Assembly (NCBI GenBank): GCA_031253705.1
Contig: JAIRVW010000408.1
Span: 1-12,186 of the forward strand
DNA from: Brucellaceae bacterium
GTDB taxonomy: Bacteria > Pseudomonadota > Alphaproteobacteria > Rhizobiales > Rhizobiaceae
Direction: 5' to 3'
Length of the DNA stretch: 12,186 bases
The notes under the pieces: model-generated
Database searches by the model: none
What the model saw: only the letters and a program-made list of their open reading frames with translations
Told to the model about the DNA's origin: nothing
Made by a program: the position numbers and the translations under genes
Part shown: one piece after another, positions 1 through 6,145 of the stretch
How the letters are laid out: every line of letters begins with the position of its first letter
Position numbering within the stretch: the stretch's first letter is position 1

Positions 1-1091
1 AGATCTGCTATGCGGTTAAAGCCAATAATAACCTGTCGCTGCTGTCACTGCTGGTCGGTGAAGGTTGCGGTATGGATATTGTTTCCGGCGGTGAAATGCA
101 TCGTGCGCTGGCCGCAGGATCTCCGGCCGATAAAATCGTATTCTCCGGCGTTGGTAAAACCGATGAGGAAATTGCAGCGGCACTCAATGCCGGTGTGCAC
201 CAGCTGAATATTGAATCCATTGAAGAACTGGATGCGATTTCCCGTGTTGCCCGCCAGCTCGGCAAAGTGGCCACTGTGGTGCTGCGCATCAATCCTGATG
301 TGGACGCGCTGACCCATCCGAAAATCACCACCGGCACCAGCAAGAATAAATTCGGTGTCGCTTATGCCGATGCGCTGAACACCTATGCGGCAGCCTCTGC
401 CCGTCCGGAAATTAATGTGGTTGGTATTGCCGTTCATATCGGTTCACAGATTACCGATGTGACGCCGTTCCGTCAGACTTTCGAACGTCTGGCACAGCTG
501 ACCACCGCAATCCGCGCCAAAGGCCTGAGCATTTCCCGTCTTGATCTCGGCGGCGGTCTCGGCGTTTCCTATGACGGTTCTGCCGGTATTGATGTTGATG
601 CTTACGCGCAGACAATCCGCGAGACGCTCGGCAATATTGATTGCGAACTGACCATGGAACCTGGCCGTTTCATCATTGCGGAAGCCGGTGCGCTGGTGAC
701 CAAAGTGCTCTATGGCAAAAATCAGGGCAATGCCAAATTCTCCATCGTTGATGCAGCGATGAATGATCTGATGCGTCCGGCGCTTTATGATGCCGTGCAT
801 CCGGTGTGGCCGGTGCGCGAACCGGCTGCCGGTGCGGAAGCCCTGCCGGTTAATCTGGTTGGCCCTGTTTGCGAAAGCTCGGATACATTCGGTGAATTCG
901 ACCGTCTGCCGGCGCTGGAGCGCGGTGATCTGGTGATGCTCGGCGTTGCCGGTGCCTATGGCGCCACAATGTCTTCGACCTATAATGCACGTCCGCTCAT
1001 TCAGGAAGTGCTGGTGGAAGGCGATACATTCAGGCTGGTTCGCCGTCAGTGGACGGTTGAAGATGCTCTGCAGCTGGAACGCGATCTTTGA
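1..1091 (+). CDS. lysA: Diaminopimelate decarboxylase, 5' end cut off by window
   Basis: A PLP-dependent fold III decarboxylase that converts meso-2,6-diaminopimelate to L-lysine and CO2 in the cytoplasm. The reading frame is open from base 3 and has no start in the window; against a usual length of about 420 residues, some 50-60 N-terminal residues are missing. Visible motifs: YAVKAN near the left edge with the PLP lysine codon at 18-20, VHIGSQI, the phosphate-binding LDLGGGLGVSYDG, MEPGRF, VDAAMNDLMRPALYDA, CESSDTF with the active-site cysteine, and GAYGATMSSTYN with the C-terminal PLP-contacting tyrosine. VDAAMNDLxRPALYDA is typical of LysA rather than of ornithine or arginine decarboxylases. 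CESSD instead of the usual CES/TGD is a small deviation. The gene is followed after 114 bases by a dapF-like gene on the same strand, so the two probably form an operon. The family assignment is secure; whether this is the cell's main lysA or a second copy is open. Confidence 0.93.
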   Translation, partial: ICYAVKANNNLSLLSLLVGEGCGMDIVSGGEMHRALAAGSPADKIVFSGVGKTDEEIAAALNAGVHQLNIESIEELDAISRVARQLGKVATVVLRINPDVDALTHPKITTGTSKNKFGVAYADALNTYAAASARPEINVVGIAVHIGSQITDVTPFRQTFERLAQLTTAIRAKGLSISRLDLGGGLGVSYDGSAGIDVDAYAQTIRETLGNIDCELTMEPGRFIIAEAGALVTKVLYGKNQGNAKFSIVDAAMNDLMRPALYDAVHPVWPVREPAAGAEALPVNLVGPVCESSDTFGEFDRLPALERGDLVMLGVAGAYGATMSSTYNARPLIQEVLVEGDTFRLVRRQWTVEDALQLERDL

Positions 1092-1205
1092 TCGCGTAAG
1101 GAGGCAAGACGTCCGCGATCCGGGGTGATCCGGCGGTATAAAGGGAACGGTTGGGAGGCCGTTTCCTGAGGCTGTTATGATAATAGCCCGAACGGGAGGG
1201 GAAAT
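1092..1205 (+). promoter_or_regulatory. lysA-dapF intergenic leader with stacked hairpins
   Basis: The 114 bases between lysA and the dapF-like gene can form several hairpins: GATCGCG (1090-1096) with CGCGATC (1114-1120); GGGAACGG (1143-1150) with CCGTTTCC (1159-1166, one G-U pair); and GGCTGTTAT (1170-1178) with ATAATAGCC (1180-1188, one G-U pair, tight loop). None has a following T-run, so these are not plain terminators. A purine-rich ribosome site GGGAGGGG lies at 1195-1202, just before the ATG at 1206. The 14-mer TTTCCTGAGGCTGT at 1162-1175 recurs upstream of the ABC ATPase. A regulatory role is inference; I see no match to a riboswitch class I know. Confidence 0.35.
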
Positions 1206-2105
1206 ATGAGGCCATATTCCGAAGCGGCGCAAACAGGCGCAGCAGGAATTTTCTTCGTCAAAACCCACGGGTTGGGGAATGATTTCGTGCTTGTTGACGG
1301 TCGGGAAAAGGTTTTCCGGCCGCAGGCACCGTTGATCGAACAGATTTGTGATCGTCATCGTGGTATCGGCGGCGATCAGCTGCTGGTGCTGGAAGTACCG
1401 CAAAATGCCCGCGCTGATGTGCGCATGCGCATCTATAATGTGGATGGTGTTGAGGCGCAGACCTGTTTTAACGCCACCCGTTGTGCCGCTTTCCTCTGGA
1501 TGCAGGAAGCGGGTAAAACTTCAGTTGTTTTAGAAACACTTGGCGGGTTGATTGAGGCCCGCATGGCAGAGGCTGAGAATGGCCAGCTGCGCGTCAGCCT
1601 GCATCTTGCACCGGCCGTGACCGACTGGCAGGCTATTCCGCTGGCAGGGCCGCTTGCAAGCCATGACGGGCGTTTAAATCACGGGCCGTTATCCGAGCCT
1701 TTTGCCGTGAATATGGGCAATCCGCATCTGGTGTATTTTGTGCCGGATTTTGATGCGGTGGATGTGCCGCTCTATGCAGATGTTTTGCAGAACAGCAGCT
1801 ACTTGCCGGAGCAGGCCAATATCGGCGTGGCGGAGCTTTTGCCGAATGACGGCGATGAAGCACAGCTGAAGCTGGTGGTCTATGAACGTCCGGGCATTCT
1901 CACGCAGGCCTGTGGCAGCGGCGCCTGTGCTGCGGCGGTTGCAACATTACGCAGCGGGCGGACAAATCAGAAAAATTTCCGTGTGTTCATGCCGGGCGGG
2001 GCTTTACAGGTCGAGTTATGTGCTGATGATACAATTATCCTGACGGGGGATGTTGCTGTCGCATTCTACGGATTTTGGCCGCCGGAAAATACATACGGAA
2101 CATAA
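1206..2105 (+). CDS. dapF: Diaminopimelate epimerase-like protein (divergent DapF)
   Basis: A protein of 299 residues of the cofactor-free DapF racemase family, which interconverts LL- and meso-diaminopimelate with a thiol pair. HGLGNDF is at 21-27, YNVDG at 78-82, the first catalytic cysteine is Cys87, VNMGNPH is at 168-174, a conserved-type Asn is at 205, ERPG at 227-230, and the second catalytic cysteine is Cys236 in ACGSGAC. Both cysteines and the main asparagines are present. The usual CGNGxRC around the first cysteine reads CFNATRC (87-93), and the usual ERGxGxTxACGTGAC reads ERPGILTQACGSGAC. The start at 1206 is preceded by GGGAGGGG and is the only start codon before the HGLGND block; it adds about 15 residues to the usual N-terminus. 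It lies between lysA and an amino-acid importer, which supports a role on DAP or a close analogue. A sibling activity such as another amino-acid epimerase is possible. Family is sure; substrate is likely but not certain. Confidence 0.85.
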   Translation: MRPYSEAAQTGAAGIFFVKTHGLGNDFVLVDGREKVFRPQAPLIEQICDRHRGIGGDQLLVLEVPQNARADVRMRIYNVDGVEAQTCFNATRCAAFLWMQEAGKTSVVLETLGGLIEARMAEAENGQLRVSLHLAPAVTDWQAIPLAGPLASHDGRLNHGPLSEPFAVNMGNPHLVYFVPDFDAVDVPLYADVLQNSSYLPEQANIGVAELLPNDGDEAQLKLVVYERPGILTQACGSGACAAAVATLRSGRTNQKNFRVFMPGGALQVELCADDTIILTGDVAVAFYGFWPPENTYGT

Positions 2106-2222
2106 ATAGAGTTACAGGAAAGATGCAGAACTGTCCGTAAGAGACAGCGTGTTTTTCGGATTATATGCAGCTCAGGACGAAAAAACAGCATCGTTTTCCT
2201 GAGGCTGTCTGGAGGGGGAAAT
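2106..2222 (+). promoter_or_regulatory. Leader of the ABC importer, weak attenuator and hairpin
   Basis: The gap holds a weak stem CTGTC (2131-2135)/GACAG (2143-2147) followed by five T at 2152-2156, possibly a leaky terminator after dapF. A longer bulged stem pairs CAGCTCAGGA (2168-2177) with TCCTGAGGCTG (2197-2207, one unpaired base). The stem ends just before a very strong ribosome site, GGAGGGGG (2211-2218), ahead of the ATG at 2223. The right arm contains TTTCCTGAGGCTGT (2195-2208), identical to 1162-1175 in front of dapF. The structure could tune translation of the ATPase; this is inferred from base pairing only. Confidence 0.3.
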
Positions 2223-2969
2223 ATGACGTTTATATCGGTTGACCATGTCAGCAAAACCTATCCTGCGACCGGCAACGGCAAGGCGCATCGTGCATTGGGC
2301 GATGTTTCTTTCTCCGTGGAAAAGGGCGAAGTGCTGGTGATCATCGGCCCGTCCGGTTCCGGCAAAAGCACTTTGCTGCGCACACTCAATGCCTTGGAAT
2401 CCATCGATAGCGGTACGATTACTGTCAATAATCTGGCGATTTCTGATCCGAAAACCGATCTCAATCATGCACGTTCCGAAATCGGTATGGTGTTCCAGCA
2501 TTTCAATCTGTTTCAGCATAAGACAGCACTGGAAAATGTGGTGTTGCCGCAGACCGTGGTGCTGAAGCGCTCCAAGGCGGAGGCGGTGAAAATTGCAGAG
2601 GATATGCTGGCGCGTGTGGGCATTGCCGAGCGTGCAGGTCATTATCCTAGCCAGCTTTCCGGCGGTCAGCAGCAGCGTGTGGCGATTGCCCGTGCTCTGG
2701 CAATGAACCCGAAAGTAATGCTGTTTGACGAAGCGACTTCTGCGCTTGATCCTGAAATGGTGGGCGGCATTCTCGATCTGATGAAAGAGCTGGCGCGATC
2801 CGGCATGACCATGGTTGTGGTGACCCATGAAATGGGTTTCGCCCGTGAAGTGGCTGACCGTGTGATTTTCATGGATGCAGGGCAGATTGTTGAAACCGGC
2901 ACGCCGGATGTGTTGTTTTCCAAGCCTGCGCATCAGCGCACGCAGCATTTTCTCGAACAAGTGCTTTAA
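2223..2969 (+). CDS. Polar amino-acid ABC importer, ATPase subunit
   Basis: A protein of 248 residues, the normal length for GlnQ/HisP-type ATPases, which power uptake of polar or charged amino acids from the cytoplasmic face of the inner membrane. In order: Walker [10 protein letters not shown] (42-50), Q-loop Gln92 in FQHFNLF, ABC signature LSGGQQQR (145-152), Walker B VMLFDE with Glu170, D-loop SALDPE (173-178) and H-loop His202. [13 protein letters not shown] and the C-terminal [14 protein letters not shown] are typical of the PAAT family. No regulatory C-terminal domain is present. The ATG at 2223 has a strong GGAGGGGG site. It leads a four-gene transporter unit with the binding protein and two permeases downstream. 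The solute cannot be read from an ATPase; the lysA and dapF neighbours point to a diamino or other polar amino acid. Confidence 0.95.
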   Translation: MTFISVDHVSKTYPATGNGKAHRALGDVSFSVEKGEVLVIIGPSGSGKSTLLRTLNALESIDSGTITVNNLAISDPKTDLNHARSEIGMVFQHFNLFQHKTALENVVLPQTVVLKRSKAEAVKIAEDMLARVGIAERAGHYPSQLSGGQQQRVAIARALAMNPKVMLFDEATSALDPEMVGGILDLMKELARSGMTMVVVTHEMGFAREVADRVIFMDAGQIVETGTPDVLFSKPAHQRTQHFLEQVL

Positions 2970-2979
2970 GGGGAGTGTG

Positions 2980-2998
2980 CAGACGTGGGAGACGTCTG
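2980..2998 (+). other. Hairpin between ATPase and binding-protein genes
   Basis: CAGACGT (2980-2986) and ACGTCTG (2992-2998) form a perfect 7-bp stem with loop GGGAG, starting 10 bases after the ATPase stop. There is no T-run, so it looks like an RNA-processing or stability element rather than a terminator. A good ribosome site, GAGGAG (3052-3057), precedes the next gene. Confidence 0.35.
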
Positions 2999-3063
2999 TT
3001 GAAAGTTACGGAAATGAATGCCCGTAAATAAGGGTAAATCCATATAATAGTGAGGAGAACATT

Positions 3064-3873
3064 ATGAAGTTTCTGAAGAAAATTGCTTTGTCGATCGGAA
3101 TGCTGGCGGGAGTGGCCGCAATTTCTGCCGGTGCAGCCAGCACGGCCAAAGCCGATATTATGGAAGATATTCTGAAGCGCGGTGAATTGCGCGTTGCTGT
3201 GCAGACGCAGGGCGCACCGGTCAGCTTCATCAACAAAGACGGCAAGCAGACCGGTCTGGCCGTGGAACTTGCCCGTATGATGGGCGAAGACCTCGGCGTT
3301 AAAGTCGTGTTTCAGGACTATGACTGGAAAGGTCTTATTCCGGCACTGCTGGCAGGCAAAGTGGATATGATTGCCGCTGACATGACACCGACTCCGCAGC
3401 GTGCGGCGCAGCTGCTGTTTTCCCGCCCGATGTTCTACGAAGAAACCGTTGCGGTGGTCAAAGAGGGCTCGCCTCTGGCCAAATGGGAAGACCTCAATCA
3501 GGAAGGCCTGAATATCGGCTCCACACAGGCCAGTTCCTATAGTGAAGCAATCAAGAAATTCATGCCGAAAGCCAATCTGAAAGAGTTCACCGGCGGTACT
3601 GCTGCTGTGGCACAGGCGCTTTCAGCCGGTCGTATTGATGCAACGGTTTCCGATCTCGGCAATGTCACCAACTTCGTCAATGAATTCGGCAATCTGAAAA
3701 TTCTTGACGGTGTTATTGTTAAAAACCCGCTGGCATTTGCCGTGCGTCCGGACGAAGTGCATCTGAAATTCTGGCTCGACAATTATGTTGAACTGATCAC
3801 TTCCGACAAGCGTCTCGATCAGATGGTCAACTACTGGTGGAACACCACTGAGTGGGAAAAAGACCACAAATAA
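3064..3873 (+). CDS. Periplasmic amino-acid-binding protein of the ABC importer
   Basis: A solute-binding protein of 269 residues (SBP_bac_3 family) that should capture the amino acid in the periplasm and deliver it to the permeases. A classic Sec signal peptide runs from MKFLKKIA through a hydrophobic stretch (about 8-24) to AKA, with likely cleavage after Ala30. The mature start, ILKRGELRVAV, is typical. DMTPTPQR (106-113) carries Arg113, which in this family holds the ligand's alpha-carboxylate. ATVSDLGN (193-200) carries Asp197 in the place of the residue that usually binds the alpha-amino group. Both point to an alpha-amino acid ligand. The ATG has GAGGAG seven bases upstream. A strong hairpin follows the stop, fitting the usual excess of binding protein over permeases. 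There is no lipobox, so it is a free periplasmic protein. The exact ligand is unknown. Confidence 0.94.
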   Translation: MKFLKKIALSIGMLAGVAAISAGAASTAKADIMEDILKRGELRVAVQTQGAPVSFINKDGKQTGLAVELARMMGEDLGVKVVFQDYDWKGLIPALLAGKVDMIAADMTPTPQRAAQLLFSRPMFYEETVAVVKEGSPLAKWEDLNQEGLNIGSTQASSYSEAIKKFMPKANLKEFTGGTAAVAQALSAGRIDATVSDLGNVTNFVNEFGNLKILDGVIVKNPLAFAVRPDEVHLKFWLDNYVELITSDKRLDQMVNYWWNTTEWEKDHK

Positions 3874-3885
3874 CAGTGGTTTATT

Positions 3886-3912
3886 CTCTGCCTGCCGCAG
3901 TGGCGGGCAGAG
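3886..3912 (+). other. Strong intercistronic hairpin after the binding-protein gene
   Basis: CTCTGCCTGCC (3886-3896) pairs with GGCGGGCAGAG (3902-3912) in an 11-bp G+C-rich stem (one G-U pair) with loop GCAGT, 12 bases after the stop codon. No T-run follows, so it is unlikely to be an efficient intrinsic terminator. Its place matches the REP-like hairpins that protect the 3' end of binding-protein mRNA in other ABC operons. The remaining 172 bases to the permease (3913-4084) hold no gene I can support. Confidence 0.55.
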
Positions 3913-4084
3913 GATCGGATGCTTCAAAGTGCGTTTTTGTCCGCTTGCAGCAAGCGCTGAACTCCGGTTCTGCATCAACGCATATCTTGTCTGAAAAGCA
4001 TTGCAGGTTTTTCAGGATGGCTTGGAACTATTTTGCGAGAATGCACAAGGATAAGTGCGTCTGCAGAATATTCGGGATCGCATA

Positions 4085-4783
4085 ATGTCATCATTTATTC
4101 TCGACTATTTTAATTACCGCATTGTCGCGCAATATCTGGATCGCTTTGCCGAAGGTTTGGGCAATACGCTGCTCGCCACAGGCGTGAGCTTTGTTCTGTC
4201 TTTTGTGCTTGGCACAATCATGGCGATCATCATGTTCACGCAGTGGAAAGTGCTGCGGAACCTGATTCAGGCCTATGTGACATTCATCCGCTCCACCCCG
4301 CTGCTGGTGCAGATTTATCTGGTCTATTTCGGTCTGCCGGTTCTGCTGCCGTTTACTGCCAAATGGCCCGAAATGTGGCTTGGCATTGCCGCGCTGGTTA
4401 TTAACTGCACGCCCTATATGTCCGAGATCATCCGTACCGGTATCGGCTCGGTGTCGCGCGGGCAGGTGGAGGCGGCCAAAGCCGTGGGCATGAGCTACGG
4501 ACAGCGGCTGATCCATATTGTGCTGCCGCAGGCTTTTGCCAATGTGATCCCGCCGGTGCTCGGCCAGACGGCCGTGCTGATCAAGGACACATCGCTGCTG
4601 TCGCTGATTACCGTGTTTGAATTTACCAGCGCCGGTTTGCTGCTCAACAGCGAGCGCGTGCGCCCGAATGAGAGCTTCCTGACAATCGCTGCCGGATATC
4701 TCGCAATCTATTGTGTGATGCTGCTTCTTTCGCATCAGGTGAAAAAGAAACTGGCAGGTCCTGCCTGGGCTGCGAAAGGTTGA
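4085..4783 (+). CDS. Polar amino-acid ABC importer, permease 1
   Basis: An inner-membrane permease of 232 residues from the HisM/HisQ-type family, with about five hydrophobic helices. FIRSTPLLVQIY (67-78) is the family's conserved segment, and the EAA loop that docks on the ATPase starts at QVEAAKAVGMS (127-137) and ends in IVLPQA. I chose the ATG at 4085 (MSSFIL) because it gives the usual N-terminus and has GGGA seven bases upstream. An in-frame GTG at 4055 with AAGGA close by would add ten residues and cannot be excluded. The long gap after the binding-protein gene and weaker ribosome site suggest lower expression than the binding protein. It works as a heterodimer with the next gene, which begins one base after its stop. 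Confidence 0.93.
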   Translation: MSSFILDYFNYRIVAQYLDRFAEGLGNTLLATGVSFVLSFVLGTIMAIIMFTQWKVLRNLIQAYVTFIRSTPLLVQIYLVYFGLPVLLPFTAKWPEMWLGIAALVINCTPYMSEIIRTGIGSVSRGQVEAAKAVGMSYGQRLIHIVLPQAFANVIPPVLGQTAVLIKDTSLLSLITVFEFTSAGLLLNSERVRPNESFLTIAAGYLAIYCVMLLLSHQVKKKLAGPAWAAKG

Positions 4784-4784
4784 G

Positions 4785-5474
4785 ATGATGTTTGAATATT
4801 ACTGGAAACTCACTGTCTCGGTCATGCCTTTTCTCTGGCAAGGCTTTAAAGAGACATTCACAGTCTCACTGATTGCTATTCTTGCAGGTTCGCTGATCGG
4901 TACCGGCATCGGTATTGTCCGCAGCTATCGTATACCGGTGCTGACTCAGATTTTCGGTGTCTATGTCCATATTTTGCGTGGCACACCATTTCTGGTGCAG
5001 CTCTATGTGTTCTATTTCGTACTGCCGAATACCGGTATTGAATGGCTGAGCTGGGATTCCAGCACCGCTGCCTTTGTTGCCCTGTCGCTTTATACATCCT
5101 GCTATGTGTCGGAAATCGTCAGCAGTGCGATTGATGCGGTGCCGCGCGGTCAGTGGGAAGCGGCAACAGCTGTCGGCATGAGCCAGTTGCAGAAATTATG
5201 GCATGTGATTTTGCCTCAGGCGCTGAAGCTGACAATTGCTCCGATGAGCTCTGTCTATGTGATCATCATCAAGAGCACGGCTATTCTCTCGGTGATCGGG
5301 ATTGCCGAACTGACCCGTCAGGGCGAGGTCTCAATGCTGCGCTTCCCGCGGGATGTGTTGTTTATCTATGGTCTGATTGCACTGGTCTATTTCATCTATT
5401 GTTATCCGATCCTCAAATTTTCCAAATGGGCGGAGAACAAGATCAGCGGCTCACAGCGTCTGTCGTTAGACTAA
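4785..5474 (+). CDS. Polar amino-acid ABC importer, permease 2
   Basis: An inner-membrane permease of 229 residues, partner of the preceding permease. ILRGTPFLVQLY (63-74) and the EAA loop from QWEAATAVGMS (123-133) to VILPQA are clear, with about five membrane helices. It starts one base after the upstream TGA, with AAAGG at 4776-4780, so the two permeases are probably translationally coupled and made in equal amounts. A second ATG at 4788 is an equally spaced alternative start. It is the last gene of the plus-strand operon; a terminator begins eight bases past the stop. Confidence 0.94.
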   Translation: MMFEYYWKLTVSVMPFLWQGFKETFTVSLIAILAGSLIGTGIGIVRSYRIPVLTQIFGVYVHILRGTPFLVQLYVFYFVLPNTGIEWLSWDSSTAAFVALSLYTSCYVSEIVSSAIDAVPRGQWEAATAVGMSQLQKLWHVILPQALKLTIAPMSSVYVIIIKSTAILSVIGIAELTRQGEVSMLRFPRDVLFIYGLIALVYFIYCYPILKFSKWAENKISGSQRLSLD

Positions 5475-5481
5475 AAATAAA

Positions 5482-5513
5482 AAAAACGCAGCATCGGAAG
5501 ATGCTGCGTTTTT
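5482..5513. terminator. Bidirectional rho-independent terminator
   Basis: The stem CGCAGCATC (5487-5495)/GATGCTGCG (5500-5508) with loop GGAA is flanked by A-runs on the left and T-runs on the right, so the pairing extends to 14 bp. It has a U-tail on both strands and separates the convergent permease 2 and yjhX genes. Confidence 0.92.
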
Positions 5514-5516
5514 AGC

Positions 5517-5771
5517 TTAGGCATTGCGGGCGATTTGCAGGCTCGCAATACCTTGTTTTGAAATACGGTAAGCACTGCCGTTAAACGAGGCGATCAGCTT
5601 TTTTGCCCGCAGTCTTTTGAAAGTCTGCAGATCGGTGCCGTCGAGAAACCAGCCTTCGCGGGAGATGAAATCGACATCAATGATTTTGCCTTTTTCATCT
5701 TTTTCCGGTTCGATCCGGCCACCCTTGGCCAGCATATCGAGAATACGGCGCTCGAAACGGGAAATATTCAT
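5517..5771 (-). CDS. yjhX: YjhX-family small protein (putative toxin family)
   Basis: A protein of 84 residues matching the YjhX family (formerly UPF0386), the usual length being about 85. Family features: N-terminal MNISRFERRILDMLAKGGRI, a central acidic/basic segment ending in SREGWFLDGTDLQTFKRLRAKKLI, and a C-terminal SAYRISKQG. The pattern looks like a small winged-helix fold. In E. coli, yjhX is annotated as the toxin of a YjhX-YjhQ pair; that role is mostly predicted, and many proteobacteria have the gene alone. No yjhQ-like acetyltransferase gene is adjacent here, so a toxin role is doubtful and a DNA-binding regulator is as plausible. The ATG at 5771 is chosen because GGAG lies six bases upstream and it matches the family N-terminus; the frame extends farther upstream only by a TTG codon at 5885 without a good ribosome site. 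It is transcribed alone, towards the shared terminator. Confidence 0.85.
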   Translation of the reverse strand: MNISRFERRILDMLAKGGRIEPEKDEKGKIIDVDFISREGWFLDGTDLQTFKRLRAKKLIASFNGSAYRISKQGIASLQIARNA

Positions 5772-6145
5772 GGCTGTCTCCGTCGTTTGAAACGGAACAA
5801 CAGCACATAGCAGCCACGTCTGCGTGGCAGCATGCTTTGGAAAGTCATGGGAATTGTCCTGATAAGGAGAAAAATTTGGGCGCAAGCCGTTGGTGCCTGT
5901 TTTGATTACAAGCGGCTCTGCTTCTGCAGAGGATCAACGATGAACAATGCTGCGCATAAAGCTCCTTTGAACAACTGCTCATAATATAGATATGAAATAC
6001 GGTAAAAACAAGAATGTTCTGAGCGCCGGAAACGGAGCGGCTGGTGATCGCAAAATTGCATCATCCCAGATGATAATAGCGCTTGTTTTTAACCCGCAGG
6101 GCGTATTCATTCAGGCACAGCAATTTCATTAAAAAGCACGGCTCA
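5772..6145. other. 374-base intergenic region between yjhX and the hydrolase gene
   Basis: This region holds the divergent control sequences of yjhX (minus) and the C26 hydrolase (plus). A hairpin CTCTGC/GCAGAG is at 5916-5931, and ATCATC/GATGAT at 6060-6074. A possible plus-strand promoter is TTGAAC (5967-5972) with TATGAA (5991-5996) 18 bases on; TATAGA at 5985 is too close to pair with it. Two tiny plus-strand frames occur: 14 codons at 5940-5984 with a good AGAGGA site, and 46 codons at 5992-6132 with no ribosome site. Neither matches a family I know. I see no RNA gene here. Confidence 0.4.
5784..5828 (-). promoter_or_regulatory. Inverted repeats in front of yjhX
   Basis: An 11-base palindrome, CGTTTGAAACG (5784-5794), abuts the yjhX ribosome site. 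A second stem, GCCACG (5813-5818)/CGTGGC (5823-5828) with loop TCTG, lies farther upstream. Either could be an operator or a 5'-UTR hairpin. YjhX itself could be the binder; this is only a suggestion from position. Confidence 0.25.

Noticed and set aside
1090..1188. Lysine riboswitch in the lysA-dapF gap
   Set aside because: The gap is far shorter than a lysine aptamer (about 170 bases or more) and I cannot find its conserved helices; only simple hairpins are seen.
444..1403. Open frame of 319 codons on the minus strand across lysA and dapF
   Set aside because: Low-complexity His/Arg/Ile-rich translation opposite two clear genes; no recognisable family.
2138..2147. TAAGAGACAG, which matches the end of the Tn5 mosaic end
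   Set aside because: Only ten bases agree, there is no transposase, no second end and no target duplication; chance is the simplest reading.
3043..3048. Perfect TATAAT ahead of the binding-protein gene
   Set aside because: Transcription would start near 3055, inside the GAGGAG ribosome site, leaving too short a leader, and no -35 box lies at the right spacing (TTGAAA at 2999 is 38 bases away).
4091..4735. Long open frame of 214 codons on the minus strand
   Set aside because: It lies opposite the permease, has a composition rich in His, Gln and Arg, shows no domain and has no ribosome site; it is a shadow of the real gene.
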